Source: DRGV01 sp018903055 [NCBI: bacterium] (GTDB lineage Bacteria; UBP18; UBA7526). From it: a stretch of 11,159 bases of DNA. Shown piece by piece: positions 4,353-10,653 of this stretch. The notes beneath the pieces were generated by a model, which was not told the origin of the DNA, searched no databases, and saw only the letters and a list, made by a program, of their open reading frames with translations. The stretch spans positions 1 to 11,159 of the forward strand of contig JAHIPW010000175.1 of assembly GCA_018903055.1 (NCBI GenBank), written 5' to 3'. The stretch's first letter is position 1. The number at the start of each line of letters is the position of its first letter. Position numbers and translations under genes: made by a program.

Positions 4353-5665
4353 GGGCCTTCCGGGATGCCTTTAAGATACCAGAGTTAAAGAAGAGGATCC
4401 TATTTACCTTTGCCCTACTCATTGTTTATCGGATAGGGGGTCACATCCCAACCCCAGGAATTGATGGAGCTGCTCTCGGCCAGTTTTTTGCTGAAGCCAA
4501 GGGGACCCTCCTCACCTACTTCGACATGTTTGCCGGTGGAGCATTGGGAAGGGCCACGGTCTTCGCCTTGGGTATTATGCCCTACATTACGGCCTCCATT
4601 ATCTTCTCCTTACTTGTCCCGATCATGCCCCAGCTTGAGAGGTTACAGAAGGAGGGGGAGGCGGGAAGGAAGAAGATCAATCAGTATACCAGATATGCTA
4701 CGGTCTTCATCTGTTTCATCCAGGGCTCAACCTTCGCTATCTGGCTTCAGCATCTTAAAAGCCCGGCCGGAGTCTCTGTCGTTCCTTCACCCGGTCCCTC
4801 CTTTCTCCTTATTACTGTCTTAACCATGACTGCGGGTACCATATTCATTATGTGGCTCGGAGAACAGATCACGGAGAGGGGGATTGGGAATGGGATCTCA
4901 CTCATTATATTTGCCGGGATCGTTGCTCGTCTCCCCCAGGCCGGGATTCAGACCGCAGTGCAGTTCAAGGAAGGGATAATCTCCCCCATGAAACTGGTCT
5001 TCATGCTGGCCCTACTGGCTGTGGTTATTGCCGGAATAGTAATCATCACTGAGGGCCAGAGAAAGATTCCGGTCCAGTATGCCAAAAGGATTGTGGGAAG
5101 GAGGATGTATGGGGGACAGAGCACCTTCATTCCCATAAGGGTCAATACCCCGGGAGTCATCCCCATTATATTTGCTTCCTCTATCCTGATGTTTCCCGCT
5201 ACCATTGCTCAATTCGCGGGGCTGAAGTTCATGGAGAGGATTGCTGTATGGCTCTCCCCAGGACATCCCCTCTATTCTATTTTTTATGCCGTAATGATTA
5301 TTTTCTTCTGTTACTTCTATACTGCCATGATCTTTAATCCTATAGATTTAGCGGACAATATGAAGAGGTATGGGGGCTTCATCCCCGGCATAAGGCCGGG
5401 AAAATCGACTTCAGAATATATTGAGCGCACCCTTTCTCGCATTACCTTGGCGGGGGCCATAGCCCTGGCCGCTATTGCCCTCTTTCCGGACCTGGTCAAT
5501 ACCAGGCTCGGGATCTCAGACCTTCTGGCTGGCTTCTACGGGGGAACCGGGATGCTCATCGTGGTGGGGGTGGCACTGGATACGGTGAAGCAGATTGAGA
5601 ATCACCTGCTCATGCGCCACTACGAGGGATTTATAAAGAAAGGGAAGATCAAAGCTAGATTTTAA
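4346..5665 (+). CDS. secY: Preprotein translocase subunit SecY
   Basis: This 439-residue protein is the channel subunit of the SecYEG translocon, which passes or inserts unfolded proteins across the inner membrane. Ten hydrophobic segments can be traced, at roughly 17-36, 70-91, 115-135, 150-170, 181-200, 215-238, 270-290, 312-332, 369-390 and 399-417. Recognisable motifs are the plug-region [10 protein letters not shown], the [15 protein letters not shown] segment, the cytoplasmic [13 protein letters not shown] loop, [19 protein letters not shown] with RPG after it, and [20 protein letters not shown]. The cytoplasmic tail is short and basic. Length is normal (about 430-440). The start overlaps the rplO stop (ATGTTAA), and a GGAGGAG-type ribosome binding site lies just upstream. 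The identification is very secure. Confidence 0.99.
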   Translation: MLRAFRDAFKIPELKKRILFTFALLIVYRIGGHIPTPGIDGAALGQFFAEAKGTLLTYFDMFAGGALGRATVFALGIMPYITASIIFSLLVPIMPQLERLQKEGEAGRKKINQYTRYATVFICFIQGSTFAIWLQHLKSPAGVSVVPSPGPSFLLITVLTMTAGTIFIMWLGEQITERGIGNGISLIIFAGIVARLPQAGIQTAVQFKEGIISPMKLVFMLALLAVVIAGIVIITEGQRKIPVQYAKRIVGRRMYGGQSTFIPIRVNTPGVIPIIFASSILMFPATIAQFAGLKFMERIAVWLSPGHPLYSIFYAVMIIFFCYFYTAMIFNPIDLADNMKRYGGFIPGIRPGKSTSEYIERTLSRITLAGAIALAAIALFPDLVNTRLGISDLLAGFYGGTGMLIVVGVALDTVKQIENHLLMRHYEGFIKKGKIKARF

Positions 5666-5667
5666 AA

Positions 5668-5740
5668 GGGTATCCGGTAATCAGGTTATCAGGTTATCAG
5701 GAAATTCCTGATGTCCCGATTACCCGATCTTCCGATATCC
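5668..5740. repeat. Imperfect 34-nt foldback in the secY-adk spacer
   Basis: The left arm (5668-5701) contains GGTTATCA words in tandem. The right arm (5707-5740) is its approximate inverse: 24 of 34 positions pair by Watson-Crick rules without gaps, with further G-T pairs, around a 5-nt loop. At the tip TCAGG and CCTGA form a perfect stem. The T-run that a terminator needs is absent next to the stem; the TTTTT at 5755-5759 is 15 nt away. Confidence 0.6.
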
Positions 5741-5774
5741 TAATGTTAACCCAGTTTTTGTAAGGAATCTTATT

Positions 5775-6398
5775 ATGCGTATTATTCTACTCGGTCCTCC
5801 GGGGGCCGGGAAGGGAACTCAATCTAGAACAATAACTAAAAAACTAGGTATTCCTCATATCTCAACCGGGGATATTCTGCGCCAGGCCTCTTCACAAAAA
5901 ACTCCGCTGGGACTTAAGGCAAAGAATTATATGGACCGCGGCCATCTTGTTCCTGATGATTTAATGATAAATCTTATAAAGGAAAGGATAAAGAGAGAGG
6001 ACTGTAAGAAGGGGTTCTTACTGGACGGCTTTCCCCGGACCATCCCTCAAGCAGAGGCCTTGGAGAAGATATCTCATATTGATAAGGTCATTAAGTTAAG
6101 GATAGAAAGTGAGGTGGCCGTTGAGAGGTTGTCTGGAAGAAGGACCTGTAAAGACTGTGGCGCTATGTATCACGTTATTTATATTTCCCCCAAGAGAGAG
6201 GGGATATGCGATAAGTGTGGGGGAGAATTAATCATTCGGGAGGATGATAGAAAAGAGGCCATCTTAGAGAGGTTAGAAGTCTATAGAGAAGAGACTCGAC
6301 CTTTAATCAAATACTATGAGAAAAAAGGGCTCTTAGTCATCATCGATGGGGGAAGAGCAAAGCAAGAAGTTACTGGAGATCTCTTAGCGAGTATTTAG
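5775..6398 (+). CDS. adk: Adenylate kinase, zinc-lid type
   Basis: Adenylate kinase interconverts ATP and AMP with two ADP in the cytoplasm. The 207 residues hold the P-loop GPPGAGKGT (7-15), the AMP-site STGD (30-33), the DGFPRT motif (84-89), and a long LID domain at about 122-160. The LID carries C125, C128, C145 and C148, a CxxC...CxxC zinc site as in Bacillus- and thermophile-type enzymes; the enterobacterial enzyme lacks these cysteines. REDDRKEAILERL follows the LID. ATG 5775 is preceded by AAGGAA (5762-5767). The stop TAG shares its G with the GTG start of map. The order secY-adk-map-infA-rpmJ is common outside Proteobacteria. The identification is very secure. Confidence 0.98.
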   Translation: MRIILLGPPGAGKGTQSRTITKKLGIPHISTGDILRQASSQKTPLGLKAKNYMDRGHLVPDDLMINLIKERIKREDCKKGFLLDGFPRTIPQAEALEKISHIDKVIKLRIESEVAVERLSGRRTCKDCGAMYHVIYISPKREGICDKCGGELIIREDDRKEAILERLEVYREETRPLIKYYEKKGLLVIIDGGRAKQEVTGDLLASI

Positions 6399-7144
6399 TG
6401 ATTATCCTCAAGTCAAAAGAAGAGCTCCTGCTCATGAGAGAGGCCGGTCGTTTGGTAGCTCGGGCCCACACCCTGATCCAAGAATACCTCAAGCCGGGAA
6501 TAAAGACGAAAGAACTCGATGAGCTTGTGGCCTCCTTTATAGAGAGAAATAAGGCCCAGAGTACCTTTCTGGGCTATAGGGACTTCCCCGCCCATATCTG
6601 TACCGCCATCAATGAAGAGGTGGTCCACGGCATCCCGGGCGAAAGAAGACTATCCAATGGGGACGTTATCGGTATCGATATTGGAGTGAGGCTGAATGGC
6701 TACTGCGGGGATCGGGCGGTGACCTATTCCGTGGGGGAGGTCACTCAAAAGGCAAGGGAACTATTAAGAGTAACGGAAGAAGCACTATATAGGGGAATAG
6801 AGAAGGCAGTTGTGGGGAATAGACTCTCCGATATTTCCCATGCCATACAGTCCCATGTTGAGGGAAAAAGCTTTTCTGTGGTCCGGGATTATGTAGGCCA
6901 TGGAATTGGTCAAAAGATGCATGAGGATCCTCCAGTTCCCCATTTTGGTCCTCCAGGAAGAGGGCCGAGATTGAAGGAGGGGATGGTTTTGGCCATCGAG
7001 CCCATGGTGAACGTTGGTGACTTCCGAGTAAAGGTTAAAGAGGATAACTGGACAGTAGTAACTTCAGATGGGTCCCTCTCCGCCCAGTTCGAGCATACCG
7101 TAGCCATAACGAAAAAAGGACCCTGGATACTCACTGAATTATAA
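6398..7144 (+). CDS. map: Type I methionine aminopeptidase
   Basis: This enzyme removes the initiator methionine from new proteins; it is a cytosolic, ribosome-associated two-metal hydrolase. The 248 residues fit the pita-bread fold. The metal ligands are D94 (IDIG), D105 (CGDRAVTY), H168 (YVGHGIGQKMHE), E201 (AIEPMV) and E232 (FEHTVAIT), and the catalytic-site H77 lies in VVHGIP. There is no N-terminal SH3-like zinc domain, so it is the short type Ia form. The start is GTG 6398, whose G is the last base of the adk stop. The family N-terminus (MI-LKS-EEL-LMREAG) begins exactly there, and no nearer in-frame ATG fits. Its place between adk and infA links methionine processing with translation initiation. 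The identification is very secure. Confidence 0.98.
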   Translation: MIILKSKEELLLMREAGRLVARAHTLIQEYLKPGIKTKELDELVASFIERNKAQSTFLGYRDFPAHICTAINEEVVHGIPGERRLSNGDVIGIDIGVRLNGYCGDRAVTYSVGEVTQKARELLRVTEEALYRGIEKAVVGNRLSDISHAIQSHVEGKSFSVVRDYVGHGIGQKMHEDPPVPHFGPPGRGPRLKEGMVLAIEPMVNVGDFRVKVKEDNWTVVTSDGSLSAQFEHTVAITKKGPWILTEL

Positions 7145-7145
7145 T

Positions 7146-7181
7146 CGTTTACGGTTAACCGTTAACCGTTCACGGTAAACG
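7146..7181. repeat. 36-nt hairpin in the map-infA spacer
   Basis: CGTTTAC (7146-7152) pairs perfectly with GTAAACG (7175-7181). The interior is made of GGTTAACC/GTTAACCG words that are themselves palindromic. It begins 2 nt after the map stop and ends 14 nt before the infA ribosome binding site (GAGG 7195-7198). No T-run follows. Confidence 0.6.
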
Positions 7182-7202
7182 AACCGAATGAAATGAGGAA
7201 TT

Positions 7203-7421
7203 ATGACTAAAGAAGAACCGGTTGTAGTGGAAGGCACAGTGGTCGAAACCCTACCCAATGCCATGTTCCGGGTGGAACTTGAGGGGGGCCATAAGGTGCT
7301 TGCCCATGTCTCAGGTAAGATGAGGATGTATTATATCAAGATCCTGCCCGGGGATAGAGTAACGGTGGAGCTTTCCCCCTATGATCTGACCAGGGGAAGA
7401 ATCACTCATCGCTACAAATAA
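7203..7421 (+). CDS. infA: Translation initiation factor IF-1
   Basis: This 72-residue protein is IF-1, a single OB-fold protein that binds the 30S A site during initiation together with IF-2 and IF-3. Recognisable segments are [20 protein letters not shown] (residues 9-28), [19 protein letters not shown] (35-53) and the ending [11 protein letters not shown]. Length is exactly typical. The start ATG 7203 is preceded by GAGG (7195-7198) with short spacing. The usual second residue is alanine or serine, while here it is threonine, which is unremarkable. It sits between map and rpmJ as in most non-proteobacterial clusters, but foldback repeats lie on both sides. The identification is very secure. 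Confidence 0.98.
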   Translation: MTKEEPVVVEGTVVETLPNAMFRVELEGGHKVLAHVSGKMRMYYIKILPGDRVTVELSPYDLTRGRITHRYK

Positions 7422-7422
7422 C

Positions 7423-7497
7423 ATTCCGTCTATTCCGTCTTATCCGTCGAATCCGTCACTCAATCGACGGGTAGACGGGCTGACGGGTAGACGATAT
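7423..7497. repeat. Short-word foldback in the infA-rpmJ spacer
   Basis: The left arm has four 9-nt units: ATTCCGTCT 7423-7431, ATTCCGTCT 7432-7440, TATCCGTCG 7441-7449 and AATCCGTCA 7450-7458. The right arm has 8-nt units: GACGGGTA 7466-7473, GACGGGCT 7474-7481, GACGGGTA 7482-7489 and GACGATAT 7490-7497. CCGTC and GACGG words are inverse to each other, so several registers of pairing are possible. It lies between the infA stop and the rpmJ ribosome binding site. Confidence 0.65.
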
Positions 7498-7516
7498 TCC
7501 CTAATAGGAAATCAAG

Positions 7517-7630
7517 ATGAAAGTTCGTAGTTCTGTTAAGCGGATTTGTAAAAGCTGTAAGGTAATAAAAAGAAGAGGGGTAGTCATGGTTATATGCCGG
7601 AACCCCAGGCATAAGCAAAGACAGGGCTAA
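7517..7630 (+). CDS. rpmJ: 50S ribosomal protein L36, zinc-binding type
   Basis: This frame encodes 37 residues beginning [15 protein letters not shown] and ending NPRHKQRQG, the usual size and ends of bacterial L36. C11, C14, C27 and H32 form the CCCH zinc site of the cysteine-plus form. L36 is a tiny 50S protein bound deep in 23S rRNA near the base of the factor-binding region. ATG 7517 is preceded by TAGGAA (7505-7510). The order infA-rpmJ-rpsM is standard. The gap to rpsM is 242 nt and repeat-filled, where most bacteria have under 50 nt. The identification is very secure despite the short length. Confidence 0.97.
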   Translation: MKVRSSVKRICKSCKVIKRRGVVMVICRNPRHKQRQG

Positions 7631-7697
7631 TACACAGAAAATAAAGGGTAGAAATTGACAAGTATACAAGTTAACAAGAGTTGTCCAAAGCCATTGG

Positions 7698-7802
7698 TAG
7701 TTGGGTTAGGGTAAGGTAGTAGGTTTGGTAGTTAGGTAAGGGTTAGGTTTTTAAAGACCAACTACCTAACCCAACAACTAAACCAACAACCTAACCTTAA
7801 CC
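7698..7802. repeat. Foldback family B (telomere-like words), copy 2, empty form
   Basis: This is the sister of 2371-2510. The left arm 7698-7748 matches in 48 of 51 positions, the middle 7757-7778 in 20 of 22, and the right 7785-7802 in 18 of 18. It lacks the 36-nt block. The left arm reads GGGTTAGGG/GTAAGGGTTAGG and the right arm CCTAACC/CTTAACC, so it can fold back. It lies in the rpmJ-rpsM gap; 7631-7697 upstream contains only AT-rich ACAAG-type words and nothing I can name. Confidence 0.8.
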
Positions 7803-7813
7803 ATGACCCAATG

Positions 7814-7845
7814 ACTTATTAACTTATTGACTTATCAACTTATTA
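7814..7845. repeat. 8-nt tandem repeat, four units, before rpsM
   Basis: ACTTATTA (7814-7821), ACTTATTG (7822-7829), ACTTATCA (7830-7837) and ACTTATTA (7838-7845) stand head to tail, followed by a partial ACTA. The run ends 15 nt before the rpsM ribosome binding site. It could keep the region unstructured. Confidence 0.65.
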
Positions 7846-7872
7846 ACTAATTTCACCTGAAAGGAGAAATGT

Positions 7873-8280
7873 ATGGCAAGGGTAGCGGGAATTGATCTAC
7901 CGAAGAATAAGCGAATAGAGATCGCCCTCACCTATATCTATGGCATAGGAAGGACCTCGGTCAATAGGATTCTATCAATGACCAATGTCAGTCCGGATAC
8001 CAGGGTAAAGGATCTGACTGAGGAGGAAGTAGGAAAACTGAACGCTGTGGTCAGTAAGGAGTATAAGGTAGAAGGGGATCTGAGGACTGAGGTTGCTCAG
8101 AACATAAAGAGGCTCATAGATATCGGATCCTATCGTGGTCTGAGGCATAGGAGGGGTCTACCGGTAAGAGGGCAGAGAACCCACTCCAATGCCCGGACCA
8201 GGAAGGGACCACGTAAGACAGTGGGCGTTGTCAGGGAGAAGTCAAAGAGAGTGGCCCTGAGAGAAGGGGGGAAGAAGTGA
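7873..8280 (+). CDS. rpsM: 30S ribosomal protein S13
   Basis: This 135-residue protein is S13, a 30S head protein that contacts the P-site tRNA and forms intersubunit bridges with L5 and 23S rRNA. It begins [21 protein letters not shown]. The helix-two-turn-helix segment [14 protein letters not shown] follows at about 21-34, and the signature [20 protein letters not shown] lies near residues 89-108. The tail is very basic. Length is slightly above average (about 120), due to the last 10-15 residues. ATG 7873 has AAGGAGA (7861-7867) 5 nt upstream. The last bases overlap rpsK by 4 nt (GTGA), implying coupled translation. In E. coli this position starts the alpha operon, regulated by S4 at a leader pseudoknot; I cannot recognise that structure in the repeat-rich leader here. 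Confidence 0.98.
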   Translation: MARVAGIDLPKNKRIEIALTYIYGIGRTSVNRILSMTNVSPDTRVKDLTEEEVGKLNAVVSKEYKVEGDLRTEVAQNIKRLIDIGSYRGLRHRRGLPVRGQRTHSNARTRKGPRKTVGVVREKSKRVALREGGKK

Positions 8281-8654
8281 TTCAGGAGAAGAAAGTCCAA
8301 AAGAGAGGAGTAGGGAAAGGGATCGCTCACATCCAGGCTACCTTTAATAATACTATTGTTACCATTACCGATACTCAGGGAAATGTTATTTCCTGGGCCT
8401 CTGCCGGTACCCTGGGATTCAAAGGGACCAGGAAGTCCACCCCCTTTGCTGCCGGACTGGTAGCAGAAGCTTCAGCAAAGAAGGCCATGGAGAAGGGCTT
8501 AAATGAGGTGGCGGTCTACGTTAAGGGACCAGGCTCGGGAAGAGAGACGGCCATCAGGTCATTGCAGGTGGTAGGACTTTCCATTACTGCCATAAAGGAT
8601 GTCACTCCTATTCCCCACAATGGCTGCCGTTCCAGGAAGAGGAGGAGAGTCTAG
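8277..8654 (+). CDS. rpsK: 30S ribosomal protein S11
   Basis: This 125-residue protein is S11, which lies on the 30S platform beside the E site. Family features in order are [18 protein letters not shown] (about 15-32), [20 protein letters not shown] (39-58), the VKGPGSGRE stretch (82-90) and the end [13 protein letters not shown]. Length is normal. The start is GTG 8277, overlapping the rpsM stop as GTGA. No ATG is available nearby, and this start gives the family's usual N-terminal length. The stop TAG (8652-8654) shares its G with the GTG start of rpsD. The identification is very secure. Confidence 0.98.
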   Translation: MIQEKKVQKRGVGKGIAHIQATFNNTIVTITDTQGNVISWASAGTLGFKGTRKSTPFAAGLVAEASAKKAMEKGLNEVAVYVKGPGSGRETAIRSLQVVGLSITAIKDVTPIPHNGCRSRKRRRV

Positions 8655-9289
8655 TGGCGAGATTAATTGGGCCGAGTTGTAAGCTATGTCGTCAGGAAGG
8701 GATGAAGCTCTTCCTCAAAGGAAGAAGATGCTATAGTGAGAAGTGTGCCCTGGCTAGGAGGGATTATAGGCCAGGGGAGCAAGGGAAGCAAGGGAAGCGT
8801 CCCAGAAAATTATCTGCCTATGGACTGCAACTGCGGGAGAAGCAGAAGGTGAAGAAGATCTATGGTGTAATGGAGAGGCAGTTCAGAAAATACTTTAAAG
8901 AGGCCAAGAGGCTCAAGGGGATGACTGGTGAAAATCTCTTCTTGCTTTTGGAAAGAAGGCTCGATAATATTATCTTTAGACTGGGATTCTCTTTAACCAG
9001 GGCCGGTGCCCGCCAGTTAGTTCGTCATGGCCACTTCTTAGTTAATGGTAGGAAGGTGGATATTCCTTCTTACTCCTGCAAGGTGGGGGACGAGATCTCT
9101 TTGAGGTCCAAAAGCAGAGAGATAATTGGAGTAAAAGAGGCCATGAAACTCTCCCAAGATAGGGAGAAGGCCCCCTGGCTCGAAATAGACCAGGAGAACT
9201 TCAAAGGAAAGATAGCAAGATTACCAAATAAGGAAGAGATCGCCCTTCCTATCCAAGAACAACTCATTGTGGAATACTACTCTCGTTAA
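8654..9289 (+). CDS. rpsD: 30S ribosomal protein S4, zinc-binding type
   Basis: This 211-residue protein is S4, a primary 16S rRNA 5'-domain binder that starts 30S assembly and, in many bacteria, regulates the alpha operon. C9, C12, C26 and C31 give a CX2C-X13-CX4C zinc site in the N-terminal domain, the pattern of the Thermus form; E. coli S4 lacks it. The S4 RNA-binding domain spans about 99-160 (ERRLDNIIFRLGFSLTRAGA, then RQLVRHGHFLVNGRKVDIPS). The start is GTG 8654, overlapping the rpsK stop by one base; the family N-terminus MARL/MARYIGP confirms it. rpsD sits in the alpha cluster as in Proteobacteria, not elsewhere as in Bacillus. The identification is very secure. Confidence 0.98.
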   Translation: MARLIGPSCKLCRQEGMKLFLKGRRCYSEKCALARRDYRPGEQGKQGKRPRKLSAYGLQLREKQKVKKIYGVMERQFRKYFKEAKRLKGMTGENLFLLLERRLDNIIFRLGFSLTRAGARQLVRHGHFLVNGRKVDIPSYSCKVGDEISLRSKSREIIGVKEAMKLSQDREKAPWLEIDQENFKGKIARLPNKEEIALPIQEQLIVEYYSR

Positions 9290-9407
9290 CACACAGATGG
9301 GCACAGATTTAAGACAGATTCTCACAGATCACAGATAAAGTCACAGAGAACAGAAGGCAGAGAAACAGGTTACGTCGAAAGGTTACGTCTTTTAGAAAAC
9401 GGTTGTC

Positions 9408-9547
9408 AGAGAACAGAAATCAGTAGAGAAAACAGAGAACAGCCCGCCCCGCTTCGCGGAGCGAGGCCGGGGAAAACTGAGAAACAGATTTCCGATTTCG
9501 GGTTTCCCTACGGTTTTCCGATTTCCATCAACTGTTTTCCGACTTCA
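9408..9547. repeat. Foldback family A, copy 2 (filled form)
   Basis: The left segment 9408-9440 matches 1616-1648 in 29 of 33 positions and the right segment 9503-9547 matches 1673-1717 in 39 of 45. The first bases after the extra block, GGAAAAC (9471-9477), correspond to 1649-1655. Positions 9441-9470 therefore form a 30-nt insert absent from the other copy. Confidence 0.75.
9443..9472. repeat. GC-rich hairpin nested in family-A copy 2
   Basis: Within 30 nt of almost pure G+C, CCGC (9449-9452) pairs with GCGG (9456-9459) around TTC. CGCT/AGCG (9450-9453, 9460-9463) is an alternative, and CCCG (9443-9446) with CGGG (9468-9471) closes the outside. It contrasts sharply with the AT-rich flanks. 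No T-run follows, so it is not a standard terminator. Confidence 0.6.
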
Positions 9548-9657
9548 AGGAAACGGGCATCGTAACCCTAACCGTGACCCAATAACGAATTAATCTATCT
9601 TCTGAAATCCGTGATCTGTGGCTATCTGTAAACAATCTGTGAATATCTGTGATTAAT

Positions 9658-9664
9658 AAGGAGG
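9658..9664 (+). promoter_or_regulatory. Ribosome binding site of rpoA
   Basis: AAGGAGG, a full match to the anti-Shine-Dalgarno core, lies 5 nt before ATG 9670. It rules out the in-frame GTG at 9649, which is upstream of it and inside repeat sequence. Confidence 0.85.
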
Positions 9665-9669
9665 TTTTA

Positions 9670-10653
9670 ATGGCAAAGGCCAAGAAAGAGATGGAAGATA
9701 TAAGCATTCAGTGGAAGGGATTTATTAAGCCCAAGGGAATAGAGTGGGACGAGAAGACCCTATCTTCTACCTATGGTAAATTTATCGCTCAGCCCTTAGA
9801 GAGGGGCCATGGAATAACCATAGGGAACTCCTTACGCCGAATACTTTTATCCTCTCTAACCGGGGCAGCGGTAACCAGTGTCAAGATTCAGGGAGTTCAG
9901 CATGAGTTCTCCACCATTCCCGGAATAGTGGAGGATGTTCCCCAGATCATTCTAAATCTTAAGCAGTTACTCTTAAGACTACCCAAAGCAAAGCCCAAGA
10001 CCTTATATCTAAAGGCCCAGGGACCTTTAGAGGTCAAGGCCTCCCACATCACCAAAGATGCCGATGTCGAGATTCTAAACCCCGATCTCTATATTGCCAC
10101 CTTGAATGAGAAGGGGAAACTGAGTATGGAGATCGAGGTGAATGTGGGAAGGGGATACGTTACCACAGAGAAACATGAAAAGAAAAATAATCCCATCGGG
10201 ACCATCCCCATAGACTCCATATTTACCCCCATAAAGAAGGTGAGTTACCGGGTGGAGAATACCAGGGTGGGGAAGATTACAGACTATGACCGGCTCATCC
10301 TGGAGGTCTGGACAGACGGAAGTGTCAGGCCAGATGATGCGCTAGCCTTTGCTGCCAAGATATTGAAGAGTCACCTCGACCTCTTTATCACCTTCCCCGA
10401 ACCTAAAGAGGAAGTTGAAGTAAAGAAAGAGGATAGGAAAATAGACGAGATTTTGAATAAGAGCCTTGAGGAAGTGGAACTCTCTGTTCGTAGTGCCAAC
10501 TGCCTCAAGGAAGGTAAAATAAAGACCATTGGTCAGCTAACCAGGAAGAGTGAGGAAGAATTATTAAAGATGAGAAACTTTGGCAAGAAGTCCGTAGAAG
10601 AGATAAAAGAGATCCTGAAAAACTATGGTCTATCTTTGGGGATGAAGAAATGA
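9670..10653 (+). CDS. rpoA: DNA-directed RNA polymerase alpha subunit
   Basis: The 327-residue alpha subunit dimerises to nucleate RNA polymerase assembly. The N-terminal domain (about 15-235) shows GKFIAQPLERGHGITIGNSL and then RRILLSSLTGAAVTS, followed by VQHEFSTIPGIVEDV, the hallmark assembly region. KITDYDRLILEVWTDGSV and the P-DALAFAAKIL segment close this domain. An acidic-basic linker (about 240-262) leads to the C-terminal domain, in which RSANCLK (274-280) is the DNA (UP-element) and activator contact motif. It is followed by the GQL and NFGKKSVEEI helices and ends GLSLGM. ATG 9670 is fixed by AAGGAGG. The stop overlaps rplQ by 4 nt (ATGA). It follows rpsD after a 380-nt repeat spacer. 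The identification is very secure. Confidence 0.99.
   Translation: MAKAKKEMEDISIQWKGFIKPKGIEWDEKTLSSTYGKFIAQPLERGHGITIGNSLRRILLSSLTGAAVTSVKIQGVQHEFSTIPGIVEDVPQIILNLKQLLLRLPKAKPKTLYLKAQGPLEVKASHITKDADVEILNPDLYIATLNEKGKLSMEIEVNVGRGYVTTEKHEKKNNPIGTIPIDSIFTPIKKVSYRVENTRVGKITDYDRLILEVWTDGSVRPDDALAFAAKILKSHLDLFITFPEPKEEVEVKKEDRKIDEILNKSLEEVELSVRSANCLKEGKIKTIGQLTRKSEEELLKMRNFGKKSVEEIKEILKNYGLSLGMKK

Larger units (their letters stand above)
9290..9669. repeat. Concentric (layered) foldback filling the 380-nt rpsD-rpoA spacer
   Basis: No gene is present. The layers are symmetrical from outside in. CACAGAT stands at 9292, 9302, 9323 and 9330 on the left; the inverse ATCTGTG stands at 9614, 9635 and 9645 on the right. 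GGTTACG at 9368 and 9381 pairs with CGTAACC at 9561-9567. Inside these lies family-A copy 2 (9408-9547), and at the core a GC-rich hairpin (9443-9472). The last ATCTGTG ends 7 nt before the rpoA ribosome binding site. The order of layers suggests successive insertions, each into the middle of the previous one. No promoter pair could be supported. Confidence 0.7.

Noticed and set aside
5755-5759. TTTTT as the tail of a secY terminator
   Set aside because: It lies 15 nt beyond the foldback stem, which has many mismatches. adk follows with a normal ribosome binding site.
7423-7497. CRISPR-like array of short repeats
   Set aside because: Units are only 8-9 nt and directly adjacent, without unique spacers.
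7655-7660. TTGACA as a -35 promoter box before rpsM
   Set aside because: No acceptable -10 hexamer lies 16-18 nt downstream; the motif is part of ACAAG-type repeat words.
7631-7872. S4-type regulatory pseudoknot in the rpsM leader
   Set aside because: The E. coli pseudoknot has no sequence pattern recognisable here, and the leader is made of repeats. It cannot be supported without covariance data.
9649-9669. GTG 9649 as the rpoA start
   Set aside because: The GTG is part of an ATCTGTG repeat word upstream of the perfect AAGGAGG box, which serves ATG 9670.
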